This document shows positions 31,373 to 44,405 of a DNA stretch of 64,000 nucleotides, piece by piece (the first letter of the stretch is position 1; the number at the start of each line of letters is the position of its first letter). The notes beneath the pieces were generated by a model, which did not search any database, was not told the DNA's origin, and worked only from the letters and a program-made list of their open reading frames with translations. Location: assembly GCF_000227685.2 (NCBI RefSeq), contig NZ_CP007029.1, positions 3,384,501 through 3,448,500 of the forward strand, given 5' to 3'. The position numbers and the translations under genes were made by a program. The DNA comes from Thioalkalivibrio paradoxus ARh 1 (lineage in GTDB: Bacteria > Pseudomonadota > Gammaproteobacteria > Ectothiorhodospirales > Ectothiorhodospiraceae).

Positions 31373-32115
31373 AGCGGAGCAGGAGCGGCCGGTACCGGTT
31401 CGTCCGCTGGTGCGGCCGGTGCCGGCGTCGCTCGCCCGCCATCCCGGCGGAATCCGAGAAGATCCTGCCGGAGCGCATCCGCGCCCGGCACGTCGACCTT
31501 GCGCGCCTCGATGATCTGCACGGGACGCAGGCGCTCACCATAATACGACTCGTTGAAATCGTCGCGAATGCGCAGCATCGAACCCTCCAGGCTCATTCCC
31601 ATGAATGCACCCTGCGAGCGCGCATAGGAGATGAAGTCGGCAGTCACGGTCGCTCGGCGCCCGGCGCCGACCGGACCTGCGGCTACCGAAGCATCGCCGC
31701 CCAGCCGGAACGCCGACGCGAACAGCGAATCCACCGCGCGCTGGGTCTTGGCCACCATCACGACCTCGGCCACCTCGCCACCGAACTGCAGGCCCAGGCT
31801 GACCGCGCCGAGCGAATAGTAGGCCACCGGGCTGTAGTCGCCACGATCGTCGTCCCAGGCCAGGAACACGCCGAGCCCGCCGGAGCCCCCGACGAAGAAG
31901 CCACCCCGCACCACCCTGGGAAAGATCAGCACGCCCCGGGCGGTCTGCAGATCAGCGAGCAGCGCCTCGTAGTCGGGGTTCGCGGTGATACCGTGCAAGG
32001 TCTCACGCGCGTCGTCGATCACCTGTTGCGGGTCGATCTCGCGCGTGAACTGGGCCTGGGCGGTCGCCGTCCAGGTCCAGACGAAAAGCATCAGAACAAC
32101 GGTCAGGACTCTCAT
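31300..32115 (-). CDS. Exported SYLF/Ysc84-domain protein
   Basis: 271 aa. A signal peptide (LTVVLMLFVWTWTATAQA) is followed by a SYLF lipid-binding domain: ARGVLIFPRVVRGGFFVGG (about residue 59), QFGGEVAEVVMVAK (about 110), DASVAAGPVGAG and ARSQGAFMGMSLEGS (about 165). The C-terminal 45 residues are Pro/Ala-rich and probably disordered. SYLF proteins bind phosphoinositides in eukaryotes; the bacterial function is poorly known and envelope-related. The 3' end overlaps that of bioD by 73 bases, tail to tail. Confidence 0.88.
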   Translation of the reverse strand: MRVLTVVLMLFVWTWTATAQAQFTREIDPQQVIDDARETLHGITANPDYEALLADLQTARGVLIFPRVVRGGFFVGGSGGLGVFLAWDDDRGDYSPVAYYSLGAVSLGLQFGGEVAEVVMVAKTQRAVDSLFASAFRLGGDASVAAGPVGAGRRATVTADFISYARSQGAFMGMSLEGSMLRIRDDFNESYYGERLRPVQIIEARKVDVPGADALRQDLLGFRRDGGRATPAPAAPADEPVPAAPAPLQEPAPIEPGSGGLTIEELQVERL

Positions 32116-32230
32116 CGGAATCTCCTCGTAGCGCTGCGGGCGGCTGGCAGGATCGCGCGGCCGCGCTGAACACCGGATGAACTCGCACCGGCAACAAGCC
32201 TAACAGACCACGGCGCCGCGGCATCGTCCC

Positions 32231-32258
32231 AAAAAAGAAGGGGGCCGAAGCCCCCCTT
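32231..32258 (-). terminator. Rho-independent terminator of the tkt-gap-pgk-pyk-fba operon
   Basis: On the minus strand the 7-bp stem AAGGGGG/CCCCCTT (32258-32252 with 32244-32238) encloses a short loop containing CTTCGG. It is followed by CTTTTTT, about 65 bases past the aldolase stop. Confidence 0.85.
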
Positions 32259-32321
32259 GGTGCGCGGATCCCGGCCGCCGCAAAGCGCGCGGACAACCGG
32301 AACCCCGGCTGGATCGACCGA

Positions 32322-33386
32322 TCAGTTGACCTTCGGATCCAGTTCGCCGCTCTTGTAACGGGCGACCATCGTGTCGAGATTGACCGGCTTGATCTTGGAC
32401 GCCATGCCGGCGCAGCCGAAGGCCTCGTACCGGGCCTGGCAGATGCCCTTCATCGCCTTGGTGGAAGCGATCAGGAACTTGCGCGGGTCGAACTCCTTCG
32501 GGTTCTCCGCAAGGAACTTGCGGATCGCGCCGGTGGAGGCCATGCGCAGGTCGGTGTCGATGTTGACCTTGCGTACGCCGTGCTTGATACCTTCCTGAAT
32601 CTCCTCGACGGGCACGCCGTAGGTCTGGCCCATGTCGCCGCCGAAGCTGTTGATGATCTCGAGCCAGTCCTGCGGCACCGACGACGACCCGTGCATCACC
32701 AGGTGGGTGTTCGGGATGCGCGCATGGATTTCCTTGATGCGCTGGATCGCGAGGATGTCACCGGTCGGCGGACGCGTGAACTTGTACGCGCCGTGCGAGG
32801 TACCGATCGCGATCGCCAGCGCGTCGACAGCGGTCTTCTTCACGAAGTCGGCCGCCTCGTCCGGGTCCGTCAGCAGCTGGTCGTGCGACAGCACACCCTC
32901 GGCACCGGAGCCGTCTTCCTCGCCGGCCATGCCGGTTTCGAGCGAACCGAGGCAGCCCAGCTCGCCCTCAACGGACACGCCGACGGCATGCGCGAGTTCG
33001 GACACCTTGCGCGTCACCTCCACGTTGTAGTCGTAGCTCGACGGCGTCTTCATGTCGGGCATCAGCGAGCCGTCCATCATCACCGAGGTGAATCCGGACT
33101 GGATCGAGCGGAAGCAGACCGCCGGCTCGGAACCGTGGTCCTGGTGCAGGCACACCGGGATGTCGGGATACTGCTCCACCGCGGCCAGGATGATGTGACG
33201 CAGGAACGGCTCACCGGCATACTTGCGGGCGCCGGCCGACGCCTGAATGATCACCGGCGAGTCGACCGCAGCCGCCGCTTCCATGATCGAGTGGACCTGC
33301 TCCATGTTGTTCGCGTTGTAGGCCGGCATGCCATAGCCGTGCTCGGCGGCATGGTCCAGCAGCTGGCGTAGAGAAATCAATGCCAT
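32322..33386 (-). CDS. fba: Class II fructose-bisphosphate aldolase, Calvin-cycle subtype
   Basis: 354 aa. The zinc and phosphate motifs are CLHQDHGSE (about residue 80, in place of the shorter subtype's DH), EGELGCLG (about 136), [11 protein letters not shown] (about 192), [10 protein letters not shown] (about 228) and [10 protein letters not shown] (about 274). The length and HQDHGS motif fit the CbbA-type aldolase, which also uses sedoheptulose bisphosphate in the Calvin cycle. It is the last gene of tkt-gap-pgk-pyk-fba, an arrangement seen in autotrophic proteobacteria. Confidence 0.93.
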   Translation of the reverse strand: MALISLRQLLDHAAEHGYGMPAYNANNMEQVHSIMEAAAAVDSPVIIQASAGARKYAGEPFLRHIILAAVEQYPDIPVCLHQDHGSEPAVCFRSIQSGFTSVMMDGSLMPDMKTPSSYDYNVEVTRKVSELAHAVGVSVEGELGCLGSLETGMAGEEDGSGAEGVLSHDQLLTDPDEAADFVKKTAVDALAIAIGTSHGAYKFTRPPTGDILAIQRIKEIHARIPNTHLVMHGSSSVPQDWLEIINSFGGDMGQTYGVPVEEIQEGIKHGVRKVNIDTDLRMASTGAIRKFLAENPKEFDPRKFLIASTKAMKGICQARYEAFGCAGMASKIKPVNLDTMVARYKSGELDPKVN

Positions 33387-33449
33387 GGGTGCTCCTCCTT
33401 AACAGGATTCAGGTGGGAATGAATCAGCGCAACAGTCGCGCGAATGGTA

Positions 33450-34889
33450 TCAGGGAACGGCGACGGTCTCGCCCACACGCACGATCTTCATCGCATTGGT
33501 ACCGCCGGGCACGCCGTTCAGATCGCCCTTGGTAATGATGACCAGCTCGCCGTCCTTGACGACCCCCTCCTCGAGGAGCAACCGGATCGCCTCGCGGTTG
33601 GTTTCCTCGTGGGTCTCCGGAATCGCATCGAGCTGCACCGGGTACACGCCCCGGTACAGCGTCAGGCGGCGGCTGGTCCTGCGGCGCTGGGTGAGCGCGA
33701 AGATCGGGATGCCCGAACTGATCCGGGACATCCACAGCGGCGTCGACCCGGACTCGGTCAATGCCGCGATCGCGGCGACATCGAAGTGGTTCGCAGTGTA
33801 CATCGTGGCCATCGCGATCGCCTCGTCGACCCGGCCGAAGTAACTGTCCATCCGGTGCGTGGACCGACGCGCGGCGCGCTGGCATTCGGCCGCGACACAG
33901 ATCCTGCCCATGCTCGCCACGACCTTGTCCGGATAGCGGCCGGTGGCCGTCTCGCCCGACAGCATCACCGCGTCGGTGCCATCGAGCACCGCGTTGGCCA
34001 CGTCGAAGACCTCGGCACGGGTCGGGATCGGGCTCTGAATCATCGACTCCATCATCTGGGTCGCGGTGATCACCACACGGTTCAGCTTGCGCGCGCGGCT
34101 GATCAGGTTCTTCTGCACGGCCGGCAGTTCGGCATCGCCGATCTCGACGCCCAGATCGCCGCGCGCGATCATGATCACGTCCGACGCCGAAATGATCTCG
34201 TCGATCGCCTGCAGCGCCTCCGCACGCTCGATCTTCGCGCAGAGCGAAGCGTCGCCGCCCGCCTCGCGCAGCAGCGACCGCGCCAGATGCACATCGTCGG
34301 CCGAGCGCGGGAACGACACCGCCAGGAAATCGACCTCCAGCTCGGCGGCGAGCCGGATGTCCTCGCGGTCCTTTTCGGTGATCGCGGGCGCGGACAGGCC
34401 TCCGCCCTGGCGGTTGATCCCCTTGTTGTTGGACAATGCGCCGCCCACGGCCACCGTCGTTTCGATCCGCGGCCCGCTGACCGACTTGACATTGAGCACG
34501 ATGCGGCCGTCGTCGAGCAGCAGCACGTCGCCGGGTTCGACATCGCCGGGGAGATCCGGGTAGGTCAGCCCCACCTGCGTGCGATCACCGGCGTCGGCCG
34601 GCAGACTCGCGTCGAGCGCGAACGCGTCGCCCTCCACCAGCTCCACCTGACCGCTCTGGAAACGCGCGGTCCGGATCTTCGGCCCCTGTAGGTCACCGAG
34701 CACGCCCACGCAACGGCCGACGCGGTCAGCAGCCTCGCGGATCCGGCGCACCCGGCTGCGGTGGCTATCGGGGTCCCCATGGGAAAAATTCACCCGGACC
34801 ACATCGACCCCGGCGCGGACCAGGTTCTCCAGCGCCTGCGCGCTGTCGGTCGCGGGCCCCAACGTGGCCACGATCTTGGTCCTGCGCAT
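33450..34889 (-). CDS. pyk: Pyruvate kinase
   Basis: 479 aa. It begins MRRTKIVATLGPATD, with RVNFSHGD (about residue 31), GDLQGPKIRTARF (about 66), AKIERAEAL (about 216) and MIARGDLGVEIG (about 239), covering the metal, K+ and phosphate sites. ATG 34889 is preceded by AGGAA; a GTG at 34910 would add seven residues and has its own GGAG. It makes pyruvate and ATP from PEP. It lies between pgk and fba in the glycolytic/Calvin operon. Confidence 0.95.
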   Translation of the reverse strand: MRRTKIVATLGPATDSAQALENLVRAGVDVVRVNFSHGDPDSHRSRVRRIREAADRVGRCVGVLGDLQGPKIRTARFQSGQVELVEGDAFALDASLPADAGDRTQVGLTYPDLPGDVEPGDVLLLDDGRIVLNVKSVSGPRIETTVAVGGALSNNKGINRQGGGLSAPAITEKDREDIRLAAELEVDFLAVSFPRSADDVHLARSLLREAGGDASLCAKIERAEALQAIDEIISASDVIMIARGDLGVEIGDAELPAVQKNLISRARKLNRVVITATQMMESMIQSPIPTRAEVFDVANAVLDGTDAVMLSGETATGRYPDKVVASMGRICVAAECQRAARRSTHRMDSYFGRVDEAIAMATMYTANHFDVAAIAALTESGSTPLWMSRISSGIPIFALTQRRRTSRRLTLYRGVYPVQLDAIPETHEETNREAIRLLLEEGVVKDGELVIITKGDLNGVPGGTNAMKIVRVGETVAVP

Positions 34890-34924
34890 CCGAGGGGGTT
34901 CCTGTGCCACGTTGATGGGCTCCT

Positions 34925-36103
34925 TCAGCCCTTGGCCCGCTGTTCGAGCATCGCGACGGCCGGCAGGGTCTTGCCCTCGAGAAACTCGAGGAACGCGCCG
35001 CCGCCGGTGGAGATGTAGCTGATGCGTTCGGCCAGCCCGTATTTGTCGATCGCGGCCAGCGTGTCGCCGCCACCGGCGATCGAGAACGCGTCACTCTCGG
35101 CGATTGCCTCGCCGAGCGCCTTGGTTCCGGCCGCGAACTGGTCGAACTCGAACACCCCGACCGGACCGTTCCAGACGATCGTGCCGGCCCGCTTCAGCAG
35201 CTCGGCATAGGAGGCGGCCGTCTCGGGGCCGACGTCGAAGATCATGTCGTCGCCGGCGACGTCGGCGACCTTCTTCACCGTGGCCGGCGTCGATTCGCTG
35301 AATTCCTTGCCGACGGTCACGTCGGTCGGCACCGGGATCTCACCGCCCTTCTCCTTCGCGGCCGCCATCAGGCGCTTCGACTCGTCGATCAGATCCTTCT
35401 CGCACAGCGACTGGCCAACCGGGTGCCCCTGGGCGGCGATGAACGTGTTGGCAATGCCGCCGCCGACGATCAGCTGATCGACCACCTTGGACAGCGACTC
35501 GAGCACGGTCAGCTTGGTCGATACCTTGGAGCCGCCGACGATCGCGACCAGAGGCCGCTTCGGGTTGTCCAGCGCCTTGCCCAGTGCGTCGAGTTCCGCC
35601 GCCAGCAGCGGCCCCGCACAGGCCTGTGGCGCAAATTTCGCGACGCCGTGAGTCGACGCCTGCGCGCGGTGCGCGGTGCCGAAGGCGTCCATCACGAACA
35701 CATCGCAGATTCCGGCGTACTTCCTGGCCAGCTCCTCGATATCCTTCTTCTCGCCCTTGTTGAAACGCACGTTCTCGAGCAGCACGACTTCGCCGTCGGC
35801 GAGTTCGACCCCGTCCAGGTAGTCGCGCACCAGCCGCACGTCGCGCTCGAGCAGGCCGCCCATGTGCGCCGCCACCGGCGCCAGCGAGTCGGCCTCGGAA
35901 AACTCGCCCTCGGTCGGACGACCGAGGTGCGACATCAGCATCACCCGCGCTCCGGCCTCGAGGGCCTTGCGGACCGTCGGCAGACTGGCACGAATCCGGG
36001 CATCCGAAGTGACCTTGCCGTCCTTGACCGGGACGTTGAGATCCTGCCGGATCAATACACGCTTACCCTTGAGGTCGAGATCGGTCATCTTCAGCACGGA
36101 CAT
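34925..36103 (-). CDS. pgk: Phosphoglycerate kinase
   Basis: 392 aa, normal length. Motifs are [16 protein letters not shown] (about residue 14), [13 protein letters not shown] (about 56), RFNKGEKKD (about 112), [12 protein letters not shown] (about 195) and [13 protein letters not shown] (about 345). The reversible ADP/ATP step serves both glycolysis and the Calvin cycle. It is separated from gap by 137 bases and from pyk by about 35. Confidence 0.97.
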   Translation of the reverse strand: MSVLKMTDLDLKGKRVLIRQDLNVPVKDGKVTSDARIRASLPTVRKALEAGARVMLMSHLGRPTEGEFSEADSLAPVAAHMGGLLERDVRLVRDYLDGVELADGEVVLLENVRFNKGEKKDIEELARKYAGICDVFVMDAFGTAHRAQASTHGVAKFAPQACAGPLLAAELDALGKALDNPKRPLVAIVGGSKVSTKLTVLESLSKVVDQLIVGGGIANTFIAAQGHPVGQSLCEKDLIDESKRLMAAAKEKGGEIPVPTDVTVGKEFSESTPATVKKVADVAGDDMIFDVGPETAASYAELLKRAGTIVWNGPVGVFEFDQFAAGTKALGEAIAESDAFSIAGGGDTLAAIDKYGLAERISYISTGGGAFLEFLEGKTLPAVAMLEQRAKG

Positions 36104-36240
36104 GGCAGCACTCCTCAGTCAAAGCTCGAGCAAATGAAAGTTGTTGGGCAAATGCGCCTGCACTTGCCGAACCCCTCTCCGGCTTCCGCACCGGCCACGG
36201 GCGACCGCAGTCGCCCGCAACCGGCCGGCACCGTTCGGAC

Positions 36241-37269
<1,029 letters not shown>

Positions 37270-39267
37270 TCAGTTCAGGACGTCGCGGGCAACCTGCGCG
37301 ACATTGTCGGCGGTGAAGCCGAAGTATTCCATCAGCGCGCCGCCGGGAGCCGATTCGCCGAAACGATCGAGTCCGACCACCGCGCCATCGAGGCCGACGA
37401 ACTTGTACCAGCCGGGGGTTGCTCCGGCTTCGACCGCCACACGGGCGCGCACTGCCGTCGGCAGCACCGCTTCACGGTAGGCGGGGTCCTGCTGCTCGAA
37501 CAGTTCCACGCAGGGCATCGACACCAGGCGCACGCGACGGCCTTCGCCCGCAAGCGTCTCGGCAGCCGCGGCGGCGAGGGCCACCTCGGAACCGGTTGCG
37601 ATCAGGATCAGTTCGGGGGTTCCCTCGCAATCCCGCAGCACGTAGCCGCCGCGGGTGATGCCGGCGACCTGTTCGCCATCGCGCTGCTGGGGCGCGAGGC
37701 CCTGCCGCGAGAGGATGAACGCCGAGGGACCGTCGGTGCGCTCGATCCCGGCCTTCCACGCCACCGCGGTCTCGACCGCGTCGCAGGGACGCCAGACGTT
37801 CAGATTCGGAATCAGGCGCAGGCTGGGGGTCTGTTCGATCGGCTGGTGGGTCGGTCCATCCTCGCCCAGGCCGATGGAATCGTGCGTCAGCACGTACAGC
37901 ACGCGCTGCTTCATCAGCGCCGACATGCGGATGCCATTGCGCGCATAGTCGGAGAAGATCAGGAAGGTGCCGCCGTAGGGAATGAATCCGCCGTGCAGCG
38001 CGATGCCGTTCATGATCGCGGCCATGCCGAACTCGCGCACGCCGTAGAACACGTAGTTGCCCGCCGAATCCTCGCGGCTGATTCCCTTGGAACCGGGGTG
38101 CAGCGTCAGGTTGGAACCGGCCAGATCGGCCGAACCGCCCAGCAGTTCCGGCAGCGCCGGGGCATAACCGGCGATCGCGTTCTGCGACGCCTTCCGGCTC
38201 GCAACCTTCTCGGCTTTCTCGACCGTCTGCTGCACGAAGGCCGCGGCGCTGTCGGCCCAATCGGCCGGCAGTTCGCCGCGCATGCGGCGCTCGAACTCGG
38301 CCGCGAGCTCCGGGTGGGCGGCACGGTAGGCCTCGAAGCGCTCGGTCCACCCGGCCTCGGCCTGTGCACCCCGCTCCCGCGCGTCCCAGGCGGACTGGAT
38401 GTCGGCCGGAATCTCGAACGGCGCGTGCTGCCAACCCAGCTCCTTGCGCGCGAGTTCGATTTCGTCGGCGCCCAGCGGCGCACCGTGGCATTCTTCCTTG
38501 CCCTGCTTGTTCGGCGAACCGAAGCCGATCACGGTCTTGCAACAGATCAGCGTGGGCTTGCCGGTCTCGGCCCGCGCCTGCTCGATCGCCGCCTTGACCG
38601 CATCGGCGCTGTGGCCGTCGACGTCACGCACCACATGCCAGCCATAGGCCTCGAAGCGTTTCGGGGTATCGTCGGTAAACCAACCCTCGACCTCGCCGTC
38701 GATCGAGATCCCGTTGTCGTCGTAAAACGCGACCAGCTTGCCCAGGCCGAGAGTGCCCGCGAGCGCGCAGGCCTCGTGGGAGATCCCTTCCATCAGACAG
38801 CCGTCGCCGAGGAAGACATAGGTGTGGTGATCGACGATCTCATGACCGTCGCGGTTGAACTGCGCCGCCAGCGCACGCTCGGCCAGCGCCATGCCGACCG
38901 CGTTGCTCACGCCCTGCCCCAGCGGGCCGGTGGTGGTTTCCACACCGGCGGTATACCCGTATTCGGGATGACCCGGGGTCTTCGAGTGCAGCTGGCGGAA
39001 CTGCTGCAGTTCGGACATCGGCAGATCGTAGCCGGTCAGGTGCAACAGCGAGTAGACCAGCATCGATCCATGGCCGTTGGACATCACGAAACGGTCCCGG
39101 TCGAGCCAGCCCGGGTTCGCCGGATTGTGCTTCAGGTAGTCGTTCCAGAGCACTTCGGCGATGTCCGCCATGCCCATCGGCGCACCGGGATGACCGGAAT
39201 TGGCTTTCTGGACCGCGTCCATCGACAGGGCGCGTATGGCGTTGGCAAGCTCTCTGCGGGAAGGCAT
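37270..39267 (-). CDS. tkt: Transketolase
   Basis: 665 aa. The TPP-binding motif [13 protein letters not shown] is at about residue 154, preceded by [20 protein letters not shown] and [15 protein letters not shown]. The pyrimidine domain contains [20 protein letters not shown] (about 470). It moves two-carbon units in the pentose phosphate and Calvin cycles. It is the promoter-proximal gene of tkt-gap-pgk-pyk-fba and divergent from metK. Confidence 0.97.
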   Translation of the reverse strand: MPSRRELANAIRALSMDAVQKANSGHPGAPMGMADIAEVLWNDYLKHNPANPGWLDRDRFVMSNGHGSMLVYSLLHLTGYDLPMSELQQFRQLHSKTPGHPEYGYTAGVETTTGPLGQGVSNAVGMALAERALAAQFNRDGHEIVDHHTYVFLGDGCLMEGISHEACALAGTLGLGKLVAFYDDNGISIDGEVEGWFTDDTPKRFEAYGWHVVRDVDGHSADAVKAAIEQARAETGKPTLICCKTVIGFGSPNKQGKEECHGAPLGADEIELARKELGWQHAPFEIPADIQSAWDARERGAQAEAGWTERFEAYRAAHPELAAEFERRMRGELPADWADSAAAFVQQTVEKAEKVASRKASQNAIAGYAPALPELLGGSADLAGSNLTLHPGSKGISREDSAGNYVFYGVREFGMAAIMNGIALHGGFIPYGGTFLIFSDYARNGIRMSALMKQRVLYVLTHDSIGLGEDGPTHQPIEQTPSLRLIPNLNVWRPCDAVETAVAWKAGIERTDGPSAFILSRQGLAPQQRDGEQVAGITRGGYVLRDCEGTPELILIATGSEVALAAAAAETLAGEGRRVRLVSMPCVELFEQQDPAYREAVLPTAVRARVAVEAGATPGWYKFVGLDGAVVGLDRFGESAPGGALMEYFGFTADNVAQVARDVLN

Positions 39268-39601
39268 GCGAATCTCCTGGCTGAAGTATTCTTGAATCGG
39301 GTCGGGACTCGATGCCCGACCATGCGCAGGCGCCGGCCGCGTTGTTGTACGTTGTTCTTCTGGCGGCGCGATAAGCAGGTCGGTCGGCGCGTCTTCGCCG
39401 GGTGCAGCCCCGGATTAAAGGCGCTGCATTTTGTCCGCTTTCCAGGCCCGGGGCAAGTCCGAAACATCCCGGACACCGGGGACCTGCCCATCGGAGATAC
39501 CCGGGCGGTTTCGGCGGATGGTTTAGAAATGCCTGTTCCGAGGCGTTAGACTCTCGCGGTTATCCCTGCTTTCGCCCACACCACCCCGAGGATCGGATCG
39601 C
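39268..39601. other. Divergent promoter region tkt / metK
   Basis: 334 bases with no gene. The left part contains the tkt Shine-Dalgarno (AGGAG near 39274). The right part has the metK leader with GAGGAT about 10 bases before the ATG. A GTCGGGACTCGATGCCCGAC inverted repeat at about 39300-39319 could be an operator. No known riboswitch was recognised upstream of metK. Confidence 0.4.
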
Positions 39602-40777
<1,176 letters not shown>

Positions 40778-40801
40778 CGCCCGGCACCGGATCATCCCGG
40801 C

Positions 40802-40873
40802 TGAGGAGCGCTGCAGCGGACATCCGTCAGGCTCAGCCGGGGGTCTTTTCAACCATGCAACGGCGCTCATCCA
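40802..40873 (+). ncRNA. SAH riboswitch (S-adenosylhomocysteine-sensing, ahcY leader)
   Basis: The leader contains the conserved blocks of the SAH riboswitch: GAGGAGCGCTGCAGC, then CAGGCTCAGCCGGGG, and the closing CAACGGCGCTCATCC, whose GAGCGC/GCGCTC and CGTTGC-type pairings form the outer helix. It ends about 20 bases before ahcY. Known members turn on ahcY expression when SAH accumulates, which fits the gene it precedes. Confidence 0.9.
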
Positions 40874-40894
40874 GACTCACGGAGTCCGTACACC

Positions 40895-42313
40895 ATGAAT
40901 GCTGTGATGAACCCGACCGACAACACCGACTACATCGTCAAGGACATCAACGAGGCCGAGTTCGGCCGCAAGGAAATCGCGATCGCGGAGACCGAGATGC
41001 CCGGTCTGATGCAGACTCGCGACGAATTCGCGAAGGACCAGCCGCTGAAGGGGGCGCGCATTGCCGGCTCCCTGCACATGACCATCCAGACCGCGGTACT
41101 GATCCAGACGCTGGAGGCGCTGGGCGCAGAGGTGCGCTGGGCGTCCTGCAACATCTACTCGACGCAGGACCATGCCGCGGCCGCGATTGCCGCGAACGGC
41201 ACCCCGGTGTTCGCGTTCAAGGGCGAGACCCTGGAAGAATACTGGGACTACGCGCACCGCATCTTCGAATGGCATGACGGCGGCACCCCGAACATGATCC
41301 TCGACGACGGCGGCGACGCGACGCTGCTGATCATGCTCGGCACCCGCGCGGAAAGCGATCCGTCGGTGCTCGACAACCCGACCAACGACGAGGAAACCGC
41401 GCTGTTCGCCGCGATCCGCAAGCGCCTCGAGACCTCGCCGAACTGGTACTCGAACATCAAGAAGAACATCCGCGGCGTGACCGAGGAAACGACCACCGGC
41501 GTGCACCGCCTCTACCAGATGCAGAAGGACGGCGAACTGGTGTTCCCGGCCATCAACGTGAACGACTCGGTCACCAAGTCCAAGTTCGACAACCTCTACG
41601 GCTGCCGCGAGTCGCTGGTCGACGCGATCAAGCGCGCCACCGACGTGATGATCGCCGGCAAGATCGCGGTGGTCTGCGGCTACGGCGACGTCGGCAAGGG
41701 CAGCGCGCAGTCGCTGCGCGGGCTGGGCGCGACCGTGTGGATCACCGAAATCGACCCGATCTGCGCGCTGCAGGCGTCGATGGAAGGCTACCGCGTGGTG
41801 ACCATGGAAGAAGCCGCCGACAAGGCCGACATCTTCGTGACCGCCACCGGCAACAAGGACGTGATCACCCACGATCACATGGCGCAGATGAAGGATCAGG
41901 CGATCGTCTGCAACATCGGTCACTTCGACTCCGAGATCGACGTCGCCGGCCTGCGCAAGTACCAGTGGGAAAACATCAAGCCGCAGGTCGATCACGTGAT
42001 CTTCCCGGACGGCAAGCGGATCATCATGCTCGCCGAGGGCCGGCTGGTGAACCTGGGCTGCGGCACCGGGCATCCGAGCTTCGTGATGTCGAACTCGTTC
42101 ACCAACCAGACCATGGCCCAGATCGAGCTGTTTGCCCACGGCGACCGCTACGAAAACAAGGTCTACGTGCTGCCCAAGCATCTCGACGAGAAGGTCGCGG
42201 CCCTGCACCTGAAGAAGCTGGGCGCCCAGCTGACGCAGCTGACCGACGACCAGGCCCAGTATCTGGGTCTGCCGGTCGAAGGCCCGTTCAAGCCCGAGCA
42301 CTACCGCTACTGA
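40895..42313 (+). CDS. ahcY: Adenosylhomocysteinase
   Basis: 472 aa. The substrate-binding [15 protein letters not shown] is near residue 55, the NAD-binding [18 protein letters not shown] at about 262, and the C terminus ends KPEHYRY, the family's cofactor-capping tail. It hydrolyses SAH to adenosine and homocysteine, relieving product inhibition of methyltransferases. ATG 40895 has GGAG about 9 bases upstream. Regulation by the SAH riboswitch just upstream is expected. Confidence 0.98.
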   Translation: MNAVMNPTDNTDYIVKDINEAEFGRKEIAIAETEMPGLMQTRDEFAKDQPLKGARIAGSLHMTIQTAVLIQTLEALGAEVRWASCNIYSTQDHAAAAIAANGTPVFAFKGETLEEYWDYAHRIFEWHDGGTPNMILDDGGDATLLIMLGTRAESDPSVLDNPTNDEETALFAAIRKRLETSPNWYSNIKKNIRGVTEETTTGVHRLYQMQKDGELVFPAINVNDSVTKSKFDNLYGCRESLVDAIKRATDVMIAGKIAVVCGYGDVGKGSAQSLRGLGATVWITEIDPICALQASMEGYRVVTMEEAADKADIFVTATGNKDVITHDHMAQMKDQAIVCNIGHFDSEIDVAGLRKYQWENIKPQVDHVIFPDGKRIIMLAEGRLVNLGCGTGHPSFVMSNSFTNQTMAQIELFAHGDRYENKVYVLPKHLDEKVAALHLKKLGAQLTQLTDDQAQYLGLPVEGPFKPEHYRY

Positions 42314-42525
42314 GCGGGGCCTTCCCCCCGTCCCTCCCGTGGGGCGGGGGCTGGAAACGGCGGCCGGGCACGACCCGGTCGCAGTGCACCGCCCCGATCC
42401 GGGTGCACTGACCCTCCCTACCGGCCCCTCCCCCGCAAGCGGGAAAGGGCAAAAGGCGCCTCCCCGTTCACGCGGGAGGGGGCGGCCTGCTGCCCTGCGC
42501 CCGCACAACCCGCGAGGACCAAGCC

Positions 42526-43395
42526 ATGCATCACCATTCGAATACCCGACCGGCATTCAGTTTCGAGTTCTTTCCGCCCAAGAACCCCGAGGGCGCGGAA
42601 CGCCTGCGCCGCGCGCGCGCGCGCCTGACCGCGCTCGACCCCGCGTATTTCTCGGTCACCTTCGGCGCCGGCGGTTCCACCCGTGACCGGACGCTGGAAA
42701 CCGTGCTCGAGATCCAGAACGAAGCCGCGGTCGCGGCCGCGCCCCATATTTCCTGCATCTCGTCGTCCAGGGCACAGCTACTGGACCTGCTGACGACCTA
42801 TCGCGACCATGGTGTCCGGCGTCTGGTCGCGCTGCGCGGAGATCTGCCCTCGGGCACCGGCGTGGGCGGCGGTCTCGGCGAATTCCGCTACGCAGCCGAA
42901 CTGGTGGCGTTCATCCGCGAACAGTTCGGCGACCACTTCACCATCGAGGTTGCCGCCTATCCCGAGTTCCATCCCGAGGCCGTCAACGCCGAGAAGGATC
43001 TGGAACACTTCCGCCAGAAGGTCGCGGCGGGCGCCGATGCGGCGATCACGCAGTATTTCTACAACCCCGATGCCTACCTGGCGTTCGTCGAGCGTGTACG
43101 CGCGATGGGGGTGGACATCCCGATCGTGCCCGGAATCATGCCGATCACGAATTACAGCCAACTCGCGCGTTTCTCGGACGCCTGCGGTGCCGAGATCCCG
43201 CGCTATATCCGCAAGCGGCTCGAAGCCTACGGCGACGACACCGCGTCGATCCGGGCATTCGGCGTCGAGGTCGTGACCCGGCTCTGCCAGCGCCTGCTCG
43301 ACGACGGAGCCCCGGGGCTGCATTTCTACTCGATGAACCAGGCCGCCCCCTCCGAGGCGATCTGGAACAACCTGGGCCTGGCCCAGCCGCGCTGA
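42526..43395 (+). CDS. metF: 5,10-methylenetetrahydrofolate reductase
   Basis: 289 aa FAD-dependent TIM barrel. It shows FSFEFFPPKNPEGAERL near the N terminus, SVTFGAGGSTRDRTLE (about residue 44) and LVALRGDLPSG (about 104). YPEFHPEA and QYFYNPDAYLAFVE hold further flavin/folate contacts. It supplies methyl-THF for homocysteine remethylation, closing the cycle with metK and ahcY. The 212-base gap after ahcY is very GC-rich and contains small inverted repeats. Confidence 0.97.
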   Translation: MHHHSNTRPAFSFEFFPPKNPEGAERLRRARARLTALDPAYFSVTFGAGGSTRDRTLETVLEIQNEAAVAAAPHISCISSSRAQLLDLLTTYRDHGVRRLVALRGDLPSGTGVGGGLGEFRYAAELVAFIREQFGDHFTIEVAAYPEFHPEAVNAEKDLEHFRQKVAAGADAAITQYFYNPDAYLAFVERVRAMGVDIPIVPGIMPITNYSQLARFSDACGAEIPRYIRKRLEAYGDDTASIRAFGVEVVTRLCQRLLDDGAPGLHFYSMNQAAPSEAIWNNLGLAQPR

Positions 43396-43405
43396 GCCGC
43401 GTTCG

Positions 43406-44155
43406 ATGCGCTGCCCCCGGTTGCTGCTGATCGACGCGACGCTGGCCCCCGGCAGCCGGATCGAACTGCCGCCCGAGGTGCTGCGCCACGCGGTCTCGGT
43501 ACTGCGGCTGCGCGACGGCGCTGCCTGCCGGGTCTTCGACGGCCGGGGCGCCGAGCACCATGCTCGGCTGATTCTGGCCGGGCGGCGCGACGGAGCCGTC
43601 GAACTGGGGGCGGTCGCTGCCGCCCCGACGACCCCGCGACTGCGGCTGCGGCTGCTGCAGGGCATCGCACGGGGCGACCACATGGATCTGGCGATCCAGA
43701 AGGCCGTGGAACTCGGCGTCGGCGAAATCTGGCCGCTGCTCGGCGAACGCAGCCGCTCGGCGGCCGCGCACCGCGGACTCGACCGCAAGCGGCAGCACTG
43801 GCAGGGTGTGTTGCGCGCCGCCGCCGAGCAATGCGGCCGCAACGAACTGCCCCGCCTCGACCCGCCCCGGGATCTGACGCAGGCGCTGGCGGATCTGCCG
43901 CCCACAGGCCTGCGCGTGCTGGCCGACCCGGAAGGCGAGCCCCCAAGCGTCTGGCGCAGCCAGCGCGCCGACCCGGGCGCCGGCGCAATCACGCTCCTGG
44001 TCGGCCCCGAGGGCGGCCTGACCCCCGAGGAACGCGCCGGGGCCCGGGATGCCGGGTTCCTCGGGCTGCGGCTGGGCCCCCGGATCCTGCGCACCGAGAC
44101 CGCGGCGATCACGGCGCTGACCACGCTGCAACTCCTCTACGGCGACCTCGCCTAG
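43406..44155 (+). CDS. rsmE: 16S rRNA m3U1498 methyltransferase
   Basis: 249 aa SPOUT-class enzyme. The N-terminal PUA-like part includes LRHAVSVLRLRDGAACRVFD. The C-terminal knot has LLVGPEGGLTPEE (about residue 193), LRLGPRILRTETAAI (about 222) and TLQLLYGDLA at the end. It starts 10 bases after metF, on the same strand. As in Pseudomonas, rsmE borders the locus where the Pil-Chp cluster is expected. Confidence 0.96.
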   Translation: MRCPRLLLIDATLAPGSRIELPPEVLRHAVSVLRLRDGAACRVFDGRGAEHHARLILAGRRDGAVELGAVAAAPTTPRLRLRLLQGIARGDHMDLAIQKAVELGVGEIWPLLGERSRSAAAHRGLDRKRQHWQGVLRAAAEQCGRNELPRLDPPRDLTQALADLPPTGLRVLADPEGEPPSVWRSQRADPGAGAITLLVGPEGGLTPEERAGARDAGFLGLRLGPRILRTETAAITALTTLQLLYGDLA

Positions 44156-44185
44156 CCCTGCCCGCCCCCCAGATATTCTGCCGGG

Positions 44186-44405
44186 CAAGAGGCGTAGGGA
44201 AAAGGCCGAAGGCCGTCATCCGCCAGCCGGCACGCGGGAGTACCGCTGGCGCCTGGGCACCGCGAACGCCGTGTGGCGGATGACGCTGCGCTATTCCGCC
44301 CTACGGGACTGTGTGGCCACCCCCGATGATGCAAGAGGCGTAGGGCGGAAAAGGCCGAAGGCCGTCATCCGCCAGCCGGCGCACGGGGTGCTGCGGGCGC
44401 CGGCT
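44186..44405 (-). repeat. Dispersed palindromic repeat, two partial units in tandem
   Basis: Two inverted-orientation copies of the family described at 12953. Unit a, about 44190-44305, contains GGCCGAAGGCCGTCATCCGCC and later GGCGGATGACGCTGCGC. Unit b begins at CCACCCCCGATGATGCAAGA (44317) and runs to the stop codon of the ChpA-like gene. They fill the gap between two convergent genes. Confidence 0.85.
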
